A stretch of 64,000 nucleotides of DNA, from contig NZ_JAGXJN010000028.1 of the NCBI RefSeq assembly GCF_019091455.1, positions 1 through 64,000 on the forward strand, given 5' to 3'. Positions within the stretch are counted from its first letter, which is position 1, and each line of letters begins with the position of its first letter. The translations under genes and the position numbers were made by a program. This DNA comes from Chitinophaga sp. GbtcB8. Its GTDB lineage: Bacteria; Bacteroidota; Bacteroidia; Chitinophagales; Chitinophagaceae. The notes under the pieces are model-generated. The model was given only the letters and a program-made list of their open reading frames with translations, was not told where the DNA came from and did not search any database. Below, piece after piece: positions 24,871-34,897 of the stretch.

Positions 24871-26100
24871 ATGAAACAAGCACGATATTATCCATGGGTA
24901 GTGGTAGCCCTGCTTTGGTTTGTAGCCTTGCTGAATTACCTGGACAGGCAAATGCTTTCAACCATGAGGCCTTCCATTCAGCTGGACATCCGGGAGCTGG
25001 AAAGCGCCACTAACTTTGGCCGTTTAATGGCGGTTTTTCTTTGGATCTATGGGTTAATGTCGCCGGTGTCCGGCATTATTGCAGATAAGGTTAGCCGCAA
25101 GTGGCTGATCATTGGCAGTCTGTTCGTATGGTCCGGCGTTACCCTGTTGATGAGTTACGCTACCGGTTTTAACCAGCTTTACTGGTTAAGGGCTGTGATG
25201 GGTATCAGCGAGGCATTGTACATTCCTGCAGCATTATCCCTGATAGCGGATTACCACAGCTCTTCCACCCGCTCGCTGGCAGTAGGCATACATATGACCG
25301 GGCTGTATATGGGGCAGGCCCTGGGTGGTTTTGGCGCTACCATTGCAGCTGCCTACTCCTGGCAAACTACTTTTCACAGCTTTGGACTTATTGGTGTTGT
25401 ATATGCCGTAGTACTGATCTTTTTCCTGAGAGAAAAACGTGTATCTGCAGCAACAGGCCCGCTTACGGATGAAGAGCAGCCTCATTTTTTCCATGGACTG
25501 AAAGGCTTATTAACCCTGTTACCGTTCTGGATCATCCTGTTGTATTTTTCCATTCCCAGCATACCTGGCTGGGCTATCAAGAACTGGCTGCCTACACTTT
25601 TTTCCAACAGCCTGCATGTGCCAATGAGCCAGGCGGGCCCGGTAGCCACTATTACCATAGCAGCATCTTCCTTCATAGGTGTAATTGCAGGTGGTTTATT
25701 ATCTGACCGCTGGGTGCAGTGGAATGTGAAAGGCCGTGTTTATACCAGCGCCATTGGCCTGGGGTTAACCATACCGGCGCTGTTCCTGCTGGGTGTGGGG
25801 CATTCTACTTTCTTTCTTGTAGCATCTGCCTTTTGTTTTGGTATTGGCTTTGGCATGTTTGACGGCAATAATATGCCCATCCTGTGCCAGTTTGTTGCGC
25901 CCCGGCACAGGGCTACGGCTTATGGACTTATGAATATGGGCGGTGTATTTTCCGGTGCATTTATTACCAACTTCCTGGGTAAGTCAACCGATGCAGGCCA
26001 CCTGGGGCGGGATTTTGCTTTAATGTCTGTAGTGATCCTGGCAGCTGTTGGGATGCTGTTGATGTTCCTGCGGCCTAAGGTTAAAGACGCTGCTGATTAG
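24871..26100 (+). CDS. MFS transporter, probable sialic acid importer
   Basis: A 409-residue 12-helix major facilitator of the ACS/anion:H+ symporter type. The first helix carries ALLNYLDRQMLSTMRP, an N-Y-x-D-R motif typical of that group. The first cytoplasmic loop reads GIIADKVSRKW (motif A). It is the last gene of the sialidase/SusCD/lyase operon, so inner-membrane sialic acid uptake is the most likely role. Nothing in the sequence proves the substrate. Its stop codon overlaps the stop of the convergent response-regulator gene by 4 bp (26097-26100), leaving no room for a terminator between them. Confidence 0.88.
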   Translation: MKQARYYPWVVVALLWFVALLNYLDRQMLSTMRPSIQLDIRELESATNFGRLMAVFLWIYGLMSPVSGIIADKVSRKWLIIGSLFVWSGVTLLMSYATGFNQLYWLRAVMGISEALYIPAALSLIADYHSSSTRSLAVGIHMTGLYMGQALGGFGATIAAAYSWQTTFHSFGLIGVVYAVVLIFFLREKRVSAATGPLTDEEQPHFFHGLKGLLTLLPFWIILLYFSIPSIPGWAIKNWLPTLFSNSLHVPMSQAGPVATITIAASSFIGVIAGGLLSDRWVQWNVKGRVYTSAIGLGLTIPALFLLGVGHSTFFLVASAFCFGIGFGMFDGNNMPILCQFVAPRHRATAYGLMNMGGVFSGAFITNFLGKSTDAGHLGRDFALMSVVILAAVGMLLMFLRPKVKDAAD

Positions 26101-26855
26101 CTGTTCCGTTTCATATACTCCACCGGCGACAGGCCAAACTGTTTACTGAAGCTTCTTCCGAAATTAGCCAGGGAGCTGAATCCCAGCATGTCCGCTACTT
26201 CATTTACCTTATAGTTGCCGGTGAGCAGCAGCTCTGCCGCTTTTTTTAAACGGGTAAGACTGATGAGCTCATAAGGGCTCATATCAGACAGTACGCTGAT
26301 CTTCCGGTATAAAGTAGGGCGGCTCATATTCATCTGTTTTGCCAGGAATTCCACATCCAGCATTTTATCATCCAGGTGTTTGCCAATGATCTGCTGCAAA
26401 TTTCCCAGGAACTGTTCATCGGCCTTATTATAGGCCATGCTTTTTATATGCGCCAGCGGTGAGCTTGCAAAATGGGCTTTTACCTTATTGCGGTTGCTGA
26501 GCAGGCTGGCTATCTGCGCCTGCAAAAATTCAGGGGAGAAAGGTTTTTCTACATAAGCATCTGCACCTATTTCCAGCCCTTCAATCTTAGCTTGTAACGT
26601 GTTTTTGGCGGTAAGCAATATCACGGGTATATGGCAGTACTCCACATTGTTCTTAATATGGCTGCAGAGCTCAAAGCCATCCATGTCCGGCATCATTACA
26701 TCAGATACTACCAGCTGTATCACTTCCGTGTTCAGTACTTCCAATGCCTCTATACCGCTGCCGGCGGTAAAAATGGCGTAATGTTCCTCCAGGTCATCTT
26801 TCAGGAAAACCAGTATTTCTTCATTGTCATCTACCAGCAGCAGCGTTGGGTGCAT
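26097..26855 (-). CDS. AraC-type response regulator (REC-HTH)
   Basis: A 252-residue response regulator. The receiver domain has acidic pocket D9/D10, phosphoacceptor D52 in VVSDVMMPDMDG, a conserved Thr in ILLTAKN and Lys in YVEKPF. A linker leads to a C-terminal AraC DNA-binding domain (about 150-250) ending in the family-typical SSLANFGRSFSKQFGLSPVEYM. In most Bacteroidota HTCS regulators these two domains are fused to the sensor kinase; here they are a separate gene whose ATG (26855) overlaps the kinase 3' end by 29 bp in a different frame. The pair is divergent from the second SusCD locus. The longer frame from 26912 would add 19 non-family residues. Confidence 0.92.
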   Translation of the reverse strand: MHPTLLLVDDNEEILVFLKDDLEEHYAIFTAGSGIEALEVLNTEVIQLVVSDVMMPDMDGFELCSHIKNNVEYCHIPVILLTAKNTLQAKIEGLEIGADAYVEKPFSPEFLQAQIASLLSNRNKVKAHFASSPLAHIKSMAYNKADEQFLGNLQQIIGKHLDDKMLDVEFLAKQMNMSRPTLYRKISVLSDMSPYELISLTRLKKAAELLLTGNYKVNEVADMLGFSSLANFGRSFSKQFGLSPVEYMKRNS

Positions 26856-29800
26856 AACGTACCTTTTTAAATTCAAATTCAACATCCTGGTGCACGGGTA
26901 ACCGCAGCACAAATTTATTCTTTTCCGTTAGCTCAGGCAGCAGGGTGCCGTGATGCAGGCTGGCCAATGATCTTGCCAGGGCCAGCCCTATGCCGCTGCC
27001 CGGTTTGCCGGAAGAGCTTTTTAATCTTACAAAAGGTTCAAAGATCTTTTCTTTCCAGCTTTCAGGCACCAGCGGGCCATCATTTTCTATGATCAGCAGG
27101 AACCAGTTGTTTTCCGGCGCTTCCATGGTTAAGTGTATGCTTACCTGTGCTTCGCCGTATTTTAACGCATTATCCACCAGGTTGCCGGCTATTTTGCGGA
27201 ACGCTTCCACATCCAGGTAGGCAAACAATGGTTTATCCGGCAGCTGAAGCACATAGCTGAAATGTTTTTCTTCTGCTATGGGAATAAAGGTTTCAAATAT
27301 TTCCTTTGTAAGCGCTGATACATCGGTGCGTACAAAATTTAAGCGGTAACCTTCTTTTTCTGTTTGCCGGAAGTCCAGCAGCTGCTGGCTTAATTCCACC
27401 AGCCGGTTGGTATTGCGCTCCATTGTTTTCAGGTATTTGAGCATATCCGGTAAGGCGGCCGCCTTTTTCAATGCTTTTTCCAATGGCCCTTTAATAAGCG
27501 TGAGCGGGTTGCGGATCTCATGCGCTACATTGGTAAAAAATTCGATCTTGGAGCGATAGATCTCTTTCTCTTTTTCATATTCCAGCAGCTCCATACGGCG
27601 GCGTGTTTTTTCCTTGTTGCGCCGGTGATAGTTGCGTACCAGCAGCCATACGATCACTATTATCAATACCACATACAAGGCAAAAGCAAGCGGGCTGGCC
27701 CAGAAGGGTGGCAGCACTTCTATAAAAAGCAGCGTTTCTTTACCATTCCACTGCCCGCTGTTATTGGCTGCTTTTAAGCGAAAGGTATATTTACCGGGCA
27801 GCAGCTCTGTAAAATACACGGTGCGGTTAGCGCTGTAGGTCCAGGCTTCCCGAAGCCCTTCCATTTTGTAGGCGTACTGGGTCATTTCAGGCGCTGTAAA
27901 GCTTAGCGCAGCAAAGTTGATGCTGAATGACGACTTATTGTAAGGCAGGCGGATGGTATCTGTAAAAATAATAGACTGTTTCAGGATACCATCTTTACCG
28001 CCAATTTCCAGCTCCCGGTTGGATACCTGGAACCCTGTGAAATATACCGGCGGCTCATGATGGTTTTCCTCAAAGAAGGCGGGATTAAAACGGATCATAC
28101 CCTTTACACAGCCAAAGTACATATTGCCGCTGCTGTCCTTGTAGGCTGAGCTGTAATTAAACTGATCACTCAGTAAACCATTGGCTTTCGTATATACCTT
28201 TAGGTTACCAGAGTGCGGGTTAAAACGCGCCAGCCCTTTAGAGGTGCTGATCCACAGCTCCTGCTTTTTCTCATCTTCCAGCACACAGTACATGAGGTTA
28301 CTGGGAAAACCCTGCTGCATGGTATAACATTTCCATTGTGCGCCATTATGTTTGTATTGATACAAACCTTCTTCCGTAGTGATCCACAGATCCCCATGGC
28401 TGTCTTCCATCACCTGATTAATACGGTTATTCTTTAAAAAGAGCTGGTTCTGGCCTGTTTGCGGATCCAGGCAATACAGGCCATCGCGGGAGGTGCCTGC
28501 CCAGATAAGCCCCTTGCTATCCTGTAATACAGTAGTATAAAAGAAGTTCTGCGGTAATCCATTAAAAGGCTCAAAGCCGCTTCTGTCAGGCAGCGCTTTG
28601 TAGATGCCTGCTGCGGTAGTTAGCAAAACATCGCCACCGGGCGTGCGGTAAATACTATAGATAAAATTACTATTGAAGGAATGGGGTGTGCCATCATCCA
28701 TATAGTGCCTGATCACTTTGTTGCTGCGGATGTTGAACAGATCCAGCCCGCTTTCAAAAGTTCCTATCCATAAGGTATCGCCTGTTAGCAGCAGCCCATG
28801 CAGGTTGGTGTTGGAAATGGCAGTTGGTATACCGGAAGGCTCAAAGCAGCTGAACCGGTTATTTTTTACATCCAGCTTATTCAGGCCCCGGTCTTCTGTG
28901 CCTATCCACAGGTTACCGTATTGGTCAGGATGAATTTCCCGTACAGCATTGCCCGTTAGTGAGTTCTCGTTAGTGATGGGAAAGAATTTTTCAAAGTAGG
29001 TATAAGGCTCGGGGCAATAGTTCAGTCCTCCGAAATAAGTACCTGCCCACATGCCGCCTTCTTTATCCCGGCATAAGGTATACACTGCATTATCTGATAA
29101 AGACCAGGGATTGTTGTATTGTTTTTGCAGGTGATGGCTTTCATTTGTCAGCGCATCATATACATAGATGCCTGATTCAGTAGCGATCCAGTAGTGATTT
29201 TTATCCTTGCCGATGATATCCCTTACAAACAGGGGGGTACCATCCGGGTTAGCACGTACCAGGTCTGTATAGTTGCCGGTAAGCGGATCAAACTTTTTGA
29301 AACCCTGCTTGGCAGTGCCAATCAGCAGAAAACCCTGGCCGGTATCATAGATCTTATTAATGATCCTGGAAATGGGCTGCGGCGATTTATTAAAAACATC
29401 ATAAGCTGTAAAGCTGTTATCAGTTGCATTGTATTTTTCAATTTTGCTGTTGCGGGTGGGCACCCATACGGTACCGTCAACAGCTATACATACTGCGCTG
29501 GCGTCAAAATATTTTTGCGGATCATATCTTTCCACTTTGCCTGTTGCAGTATTATACTTCACCAGTGTAAAATCTGCTATGAACCAGATATTACCTTTAC
29601 CGTCTGCTTTAATATCACGTACTGCTGCCTGGCCACTGGCTTCAAAATGGCTGAACTGTTCGGTGGCAGGGTTCATGCGGAACAATCCTTTTTCTGTGCC
29701 GGCCCATATCATACCTCCGTATTCATACAAGGTATGAATATAGTTGTTGCCTAAGGTCTTAGGCACAGCAGCATCCGGCAGAAATACTTTAAAGGAATAA

Positions 29801-29997
29801 CCATCAAAACGGTTAAGGCCATCCCGGGTGCCTAACCATAAAAAACCTTTTGTATCCAGCAAGCTGCTTAGCACTGCATTATTGGATAAGCCATTTTCAA
29901 CCTGGTATGTTTTGAAATAGTATGATTGCCCCTTTGCACGATGACCGGCAACAGCGGCAATAATTAATAACAACATGACGTGGCCCCAAAAGCGCAT
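26827..29997 (-). CDS. Propeller-type sensor histidine kinase (HTCS-like)
   Basis: A 1056-residue sensor. A signal segment is followed by a periplasmic region of about 670 residues made of repeated two-component-regulator propeller units (recurrent W-x-GT-x-x-G-L patterns such as LWLGTRDGLNRF, IWAGTEKGLFRM and LWIGTEDRGLNKL). A Y_Y_Y domain (about 690-765) precedes a membrane helix near 770-792. The dimerisation helix carries the phosphoacceptor H826 in NVAHEIRNPLTLIKGP. The ATPase domain shows NLVDNALKYG and GSGIGLALAR. Canonical HTCS proteins continue into a receiver and AraC domain; this one stops after the ATPase, and the rest is encoded by the overlapping downstream gene. It probably senses an oligosaccharide for the divergent SusC/SusD/GH43 locus. 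Confidence 0.93.
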   Translation of the reverse strand: MRFWGHVMLLLIIAAVAGHRAKGQSYYFKTYQVENGLSNNAVLSSLLDTKGFLWLGTRDGLNRFDGYSFKVFLPDAAVPKTLGNNYIHTLYEYGGMIWAGTEKGLFRMNPATEQFSHFEASGQAAVRDIKADGKGNIWFIADFTLVKYNTATGKVERYDPQKYFDASAVCIAVDGTVWVPTRNSKIEKYNATDNSFTAYDVFNKSPQPISRIINKIYDTGQGFLLIGTAKQGFKKFDPLTGNYTDLVRANPDGTPLFVRDIIGKDKNHYWIATESGIYVYDALTNESHHLQKQYNNPWSLSDNAVYTLCRDKEGGMWAGTYFGGLNYCPEPYTYFEKFFPITNENSLTGNAVREIHPDQYGNLWIGTEDRGLNKLDVKNNRFSCFEPSGIPTAISNTNLHGLLLTGDTLWIGTFESGLDLFNIRSNKVIRHYMDDGTPHSFNSNFIYSIYRTPGGDVLLTTAAGIYKALPDRSGFEPFNGLPQNFFYTTVLQDSKGLIWAGTSRDGLYCLDPQTGQNQLFLKNNRINQVMEDSHGDLWITTEEGLYQYKHNGAQWKCYTMQQGFPSNLMYCVLEDEKKQELWISTSKGLARFNPHSGNLKVYTKANGLLSDQFNYSSAYKDSSGNMYFGCVKGMIRFNPAFFEENHHEPPVYFTGFQVSNRELEIGGKDGILKQSIIFTDTIRLPYNKSSFSINFAALSFTAPEMTQYAYKMEGLREAWTYSANRTVYFTELLPGKYTFRLKAANNSGQWNGKETLLFIEVLPPFWASPLAFALYVVLIIVIVWLLVRNYHRRNKEKTRRRMELLEYEKEKEIYRSKIEFFTNVAHEIRNPLTLIKGPLEKALKKAAALPDMLKYLKTMERNTNRLVELSQQLLDFRQTEKEGYRLNFVRTDVSALTKEIFETFIPIAEEKHFSYVLQLPDKPLFAYLDVEAFRKIAGNLVDNALKYGEAQVSIHLTMEAPENNWFLLIIENDGPLVPESWKEKIFEPFVRLKSSSGKPGSGIGLALARSLASLHHGTLLPELTEKNKFVLRLPVHQDVEFEFKKVRYAPNAAAGR

Positions 29998-30132
29998 CTG
30001 GAATTGTTTGTACCCTGAATTAAAGATACAAAAGCTTTAAAGAGCATAAGTGAGAAAAATTGAACACTTTTTGAGACGTGGTGAACAGTCCTTCTCATTC
30101 AATTACTGTTATTTTACTTTTAAACGAACGTT

Positions 30133-33100
30133 ATGAAATTCTTCTACTCGGGGGGGGATCAGCTGCCATCACATAAGGGCGGCCCACGTTATCCTTTATC
30201 TTTTTTGTTGTTTCACGTCATCTTTTTTAATACCAGGCTGCGGCCTTTGTTCCTATTAATGATAAGCCTGTTGTGCATACAGGCGGCGGTGTTTGCGCAA
30301 TCACCTGTAAGCGGGACTGTAAAGTCTTCCGAAGGGGAAATGCTGCCCGGTGCTACGGTGGTAGTGAAAGGCAAACAGGTATCGGCAAGCACCAACAACG
30401 AGGGTAAGTTCACGATCCAGGCAGCTGCAGGCGATGTGCTGGTAGTATCCTACATCGGGTATGCAAGTAAGGAAACGCCTGTAACCGGCGCTGCCAATTA
30501 TGCCATTACGTTGGAAAGTACCAACATAGGTATGAATGAAGTAGTGGTGATCGGTTACCAGACCGTACGCAAAAAAGATCTTACCGGCGCCATTGCCCCG
30601 GTGAACATTAAGAACTCATCTGCCGTTACCGCTAATTCGGCGGTTGAATCCCTGCAGGGGCTTGTGCCTGGTGTAACGGTGCGTAATGGCGGCGCCCCGG
30701 GGCAAAATTCAGTGGTAGAAATAAGGGGTGTGGCCAGCTTCACCAACAGTACGCCCCTGTATGTTATTGATGGGATGATTGCAGACGCAAACTCCACCAT
30801 CAATACTAACGACATTGAATCTATGCAGGTGCTGAAAGATGCCTCTGCAGCTGCTATTTATGGCTCACGGGCAGCGAATGGCGTAATTATCATCACCACC
30901 CGCAAAGGCCGTTCCGGGCCGGCAAAGGTGAGCTTCTCCGCTAAATATGGTGTGCAGGAAATACCCAAACGCTGGGATGTAATGGATGCAGGCCAGTATC
31001 TGAAAACGGCGCAAACGCAGTACGCCAATTCCGGCCAAACACTGCCTCCCGGCGTTGCCGCGCAGCTGGCGAATAATACTATTAATACAGACTGGCAGGA
31101 TGCTATTTACCGTACCGGCAATACGCAGGATTATAATATAGGCGTATCCGGTGGCGGCCCCAGTGGAAGCTATTTGATTTCCGGCAGCTATTTTAAGAAC
31201 AAAGGCGTATTACAGGCCAATGATTTTGACAGGACCAGCTTACGGATCAATACAGAAGCCAAAAAGGGCAGACTGACCGTAGGAGAGAATATGGTGCTTA
31301 GCTATACCAGCGGCAGGAATCCCATGGGCGGCATCAATGCTTTTTATGAAGCCCCGCAAATGCTGCCTATTATTAATGTACAAAGCGATGTTTATAAATC
31401 CATTCCCAATAACCCCGGCGGCTGGGGCATAGGCACTACTGAAATACCTACCTATGCTAACAACTACCTGGCAGTAGCAGCATTGGATAAAGGTAATTTC
31501 AACTACTCTAAAATAGTTGGTAATGCATATGTTGATTTTAAGATCGCTGACTGGTTAAGCTATCGCCTTAACGGCGGTTTGGAAGCCAGCTTTGATTTTG
31601 CAAAAGAGGTGCGGGATACGGGCATCTGGCGTTACGCCAACCAGCCGGCAGCTACTTTTGTAACAGAAGAAAGATCGCAGTTCACGAATATGCTGCTGGA
31701 GCATACGCTGAACTTCAACAAAACTTTTAGCGCACATAATATAAACGGCGTGGTGGGTTATTCCTATCAGCAGGTAAAGCGGGAGTATACCAATGGCAGC
31801 CGTACAGGTTTACAGCATATTGGCGGACAAACGCTTTCCACTATTACATCCGGTTTGGGGATAGCCTCTTCCGGCAGCGGTGCTTCAGCATTTTACCGCA
31901 TCCAGGGTTTTTTAGGCCGGTTAAATTATTCGTATAGTGACAAATACCTGGTGACCTTATCCGGCAGAATAGACCAGGATTCCAGGTTCGGTCCGGATTA
32001 CAGAACCGGTAATTTTTATGCTGCCGCCGCATCCTGGCGTATCAGCAAAGAACCGTTCTTTAATGTGAACTGGGTATCTGATCTGAAGCTGCGCGCTTCT
32101 TACGGAGAGCTGGGTATTAGTAACGTATTGCAGGACCTGGGCGGTTCCTGGCCTACACTGGGTTTTCTTAACAGAAGCCCCAGAGCGGTGTACGGAGTAG
32201 GTCAAACTCCTGTTGCCGGTGGTTACCAGGCCACTATCAATAACCCGGACCTGCGCTGGGAAAAACGTAAAGAAACAAATATAGGTGTAGATGCATCTTT
32301 ATTCAACGATAGGATCGCGGTAACACTGGAAGCATACAACAACCTGTCAAAAGACGTGCTGGTGAATGTGCCTTTGGGTTATTACCTGGGCACTGCCGAT
32401 TCAAAGATCATATCCAACGCCGCCTCTATCCGTAACCGTGGCATAGAATTCAGCGTAACATACCGGCATAATGAAGGCCCCTTCAAATGGGACATAGGTG
32501 TTAATGGTACCACTATTCAAAACAGGGTTATAGCAGTGGGTAACCAGGGCGCCGGTGTTGATTATGTAGATGTGCCTGATATTACTTTTGTAAGATCAAA
32601 GATCGGAAACCCCATGAGCTCCTGGTATATGTTAAAGTCGGAAGGCCTTTTCCAGAGCCAGGAAGAGATCAATAACTACAAGAACAAGAACGGCACAGTA
32701 ATACAGCCCCAGGCAAAACCGGGTGATGTAAAATACCTGGATAATAACGGCGACGGGCAGATCAATAATGATGACCGTGTGCTGATAGGCTCTCCCTGGC
32801 CTAAGTTCCAGGGTGGCGCACAGTTCAATGCCAGCTACAAACAATTCTCACTGAACCTGCAGGTAGTAGGTGTGTTTGGTTATAAAGTATATAACGATAT
32901 CCGCCGTGTGCTGGATGGTTACCAGACCACTAACTTCCGCACAGATATAAATCCCTGGACACCTACCAACACCAATACCAGTGATCCCAGGCTAGGTGTA
33001 GAGGTTGGAGATGCCGGCATTAGCTCCAACAATTATGCGAACAGCTCCCGTTGGCTGGAAAACGGCTCCTATGCAAGGATCCGCAATTTAGAGCTGGGTT

Positions 33101-33303
33101 ATTCCCTGCCGGAAAGCCTGCTTAAAAAAGCCAACATAGCTAATGCAAGAGTATATGTGAGCGGACAAAACCTGCTGACCATTACCGGTTATAAAGGGCT
33201 GGATCCGGACGTAACAGGTTCCGGTGTACAGCTCCGCGGTTTCGACAATGGCAACTGGCCGGCCAGCCGCATTATCTCATTCGGTGTACAGTGTGAATTT
33301 TAA
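30133..33303 (+). CDS. SusC/RagA-type TonB-dependent receptor, second PUL
   Basis: A 1056-residue outer-membrane receptor with a long basic N-terminus before the signal core, cleaving probably after VFA near residue 55. The carboxypeptidase-regulatory-like domain (PVSGTVKSSEGEMLPGATV), the TonB-box region MNEVVVIGYQTV and the SusC plug signature TPLYVIDGMIADANSTINTNDIESM-type segment follow, and the barrel ends ISFGVQCEF with C-terminal Phe. The first 34 residues before RLRPLF are unusual; a shorter start would give a tighter signal peptide, but no better-placed ATG is obvious. It is divergent from the propeller kinase (135 bp) and is followed 19 bp later by its SusD partner. Confidence 0.94.
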   Translation: MKFFYSGGDQLPSHKGGPRYPLSFLLFHVIFFNTRLRPLFLLMISLLCIQAAVFAQSPVSGTVKSSEGEMLPGATVVVKGKQVSASTNNEGKFTIQAAAGDVLVVSYIGYASKETPVTGAANYAITLESTNIGMNEVVVIGYQTVRKKDLTGAIAPVNIKNSSAVTANSAVESLQGLVPGVTVRNGGAPGQNSVVEIRGVASFTNSTPLYVIDGMIADANSTINTNDIESMQVLKDASAAAIYGSRAANGVIIITTRKGRSGPAKVSFSAKYGVQEIPKRWDVMDAGQYLKTAQTQYANSGQTLPPGVAAQLANNTINTDWQDAIYRTGNTQDYNIGVSGGGPSGSYLISGSYFKNKGVLQANDFDRTSLRINTEAKKGRLTVGENMVLSYTSGRNPMGGINAFYEAPQMLPIINVQSDVYKSIPNNPGGWGIGTTEIPTYANNYLAVAALDKGNFNYSKIVGNAYVDFKIADWLSYRLNGGLEASFDFAKEVRDTGIWRYANQPAATFVTEERSQFTNMLLEHTLNFNKTFSAHNINGVVGYSYQQVKREYTNGSRTGLQHIGGQTLSTITSGLGIASSGSGASAFYRIQGFLGRLNYSYSDKYLVTLSGRIDQDSRFGPDYRTGNFYAAAASWRISKEPFFNVNWVSDLKLRASYGELGISNVLQDLGGSWPTLGFLNRSPRAVYGVGQTPVAGGYQATINNPDLRWEKRKETNIGVDASLFNDRIAVTLEAYNNLSKDVLVNVPLGYYLGTADSKIISNAASIRNRGIEFSVTYRHNEGPFKWDIGVNGTTIQNRVIAVGNQGAGVDYVDVPDITFVRSKIGNPMSSWYMLKSEGLFQSQEEINNYKNKNGTVIQPQAKPGDVKYLDNNGDGQINNDDRVLIGSPWPKFQGGAQFNASYKQFSLNLQVVGVFGYKVYNDIRRVLDGYQTTNFRTDINPWTPTNTNTSDPRLGVEVGDAGISSNNYANSSRWLENGSYARIRNLELGYSLPESLLKKANIANARVYVSGQNLLTITGYKGLDPDVTGSGVQLRGFDNGNWPASRIISFGVQCEF

Positions 33304-33322
33304 TCATCAGCAAACGAAAGTT

Positions 33323-34882
33323 ATGAAAAATATATTCCTGGCTTCCGCTATAGCTACTATGTTATTAGCAGCCGGTTGCAAAAGTAAACTTGATATAGCC
33401 AATCCCAATGCACCTACTATAGACAACTATTGGAAAACAGCAAAGGATGCACAGGATGGTGTGAATACCCTGTACAGCACTTACCACCGGGTAGGGCTGT
33501 GCCGGAACCAGTTCTTCATCAGCATGGTACGCACGGACGAAGGTTATAGCACAAGCCCCAATCCCACGCTGGTGAACAACTTCGACAGATTCATCATTAC
33601 AGATTACAACCTGTGGGAAACACGCACCGTTTGGCAGGATTGTTATATAGGCATTAACCGCGCCAACCAGATACTGGATAATGTGCCCTCCATAGAAATG
33701 GATGAGCCCACCAAACAGCAATTACTGGGCGAAGCCAAATTTATGCGCGCGTTGTTCTACTATAACCTTGCACAATGGTGGGGCAATGTACCCCTGCAGC
33801 TGAAAACCTCTTTGCCGGACGATCATCCTGCCACCTCAACCCAGGCGCAGGTATGGGCGCAGATAGAAAAAGACCTGACAGAAGCGGCTCCGGCGCTGCC
33901 CATTGCCTATAATGACAATAATAAGGGAAGGGCCACCCGTGGCGCAGCTTATGCGCTGCTGGGAAAAGCGTTTATGCAGGAACGTAAGTACCAGGATGCT
34001 GCCAATGCTTTCCAGTGGTTCTTTACAGGAGAAGGTAATGGCGTGTATTCACTGATGGCCAATTACAGGGACAACTTTGTAATTACAACGGAGAATAATA
34101 CAGAATCTGTTTTTGAATACCAGTTTGCCGTGAACCCAACAGATAATCATGATGATGATACGGACCCTAATAACCAGGACAGGCTGAACTACGGCTCTTC
34201 CATACCTCCGTTCTTTGCGCCACGCCCCATAGGCTTTACAGACGGGCAGGCCCGCAGGTGGGTAGTGCATGAGTTTTTAACGGAGCGTACAACAACCAAT
34301 CAGCGTGATCCCCGGCTGGCCGCATCTTTCATTTATGATTCTACCGATGAAAGAGGACCGGATTATACCCTGGTATATGGTAAAACATTTTCTTCCCTGG
34401 GTTATTCCAGCGACCCCGCTGCAGTACCCAACACACATGACGTATATTTCCGGAAACTGCTGAATGATTTTACCGACGATGTAGAATCATTTCACTCCGG
34501 TAATAATTACCGTTACATTCGTTTTGCAGATGTGCTGCTGTTATATGCCGAAGCATTGAATGCGCTAAGCCGTTCTGCTGAAGCCTATAAATATGTGGAT
34601 ATGGTAAGGGAAAGGGCCGGCCTGCAAAAACTTTCTATAGTAAAACCCGGTTTAAGCGGCGCTACCTTTTTAGCACAGTTAAAACATGAGCGTGTTACGG
34701 AACTATCCGGTGAAGGCCACCGCTGGGAAGACCTTGCCCGCTGGGGCGATCTGGGCCCGCAGCTGGCACAGCGCGATGCAGGCTTTGCCAACTTCCAGGT
34801 TGGCAAACATGAGCTGCTGCCCATACCGCAGCAGGATTTAGATGTAAATCCAAACCTTGAACAAAACCCCGGCTGGAAATAA
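33323..34882 (+). CDS. SusD/RagB family nutrient-binding lipoprotein, second PUL
   Basis: About 519 residues. The signal peptide ends in LLAAGC, giving a surface lipoprotein. The family signatures are YIRFADVLLLYAEALNALS near residue 400 and ELSGEGHRWEDLARWGDL near 460. The protein ends in LDVNPNLEQNPGWK, the usual C-terminal pattern of SusD proteins. The start is the ATG at 33323, just after the SusC stop; the longer frame merely reads through the SusC 3' end. It works with the upstream SusC to bind and import an oligosaccharide, which the following GH43 gene suggests contains arabinose or xylose. Confidence 0.94.
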   Translation: MKNIFLASAIATMLLAAGCKSKLDIANPNAPTIDNYWKTAKDAQDGVNTLYSTYHRVGLCRNQFFISMVRTDEGYSTSPNPTLVNNFDRFIITDYNLWETRTVWQDCYIGINRANQILDNVPSIEMDEPTKQQLLGEAKFMRALFYYNLAQWWGNVPLQLKTSLPDDHPATSTQAQVWAQIEKDLTEAAPALPIAYNDNNKGRATRGAAYALLGKAFMQERKYQDAANAFQWFFTGEGNGVYSLMANYRDNFVITTENNTESVFEYQFAVNPTDNHDDDTDPNNQDRLNYGSSIPPFFAPRPIGFTDGQARRWVVHEFLTERTTTNQRDPRLAASFIYDSTDERGPDYTLVYGKTFSSLGYSSDPAAVPNTHDVYFRKLLNDFTDDVESFHSGNNYRYIRFADVLLLYAEALNALSRSAEAYKYVDMVRERAGLQKLSIVKPGLSGATFLAQLKHERVTELSGEGHRWEDLARWGDLGPQLAQRDAGFANFQVGKHELLPIPQQDLDVNPNLEQNPGWK

Positions 34883-34897
34883 AATAAAAATTGAATT

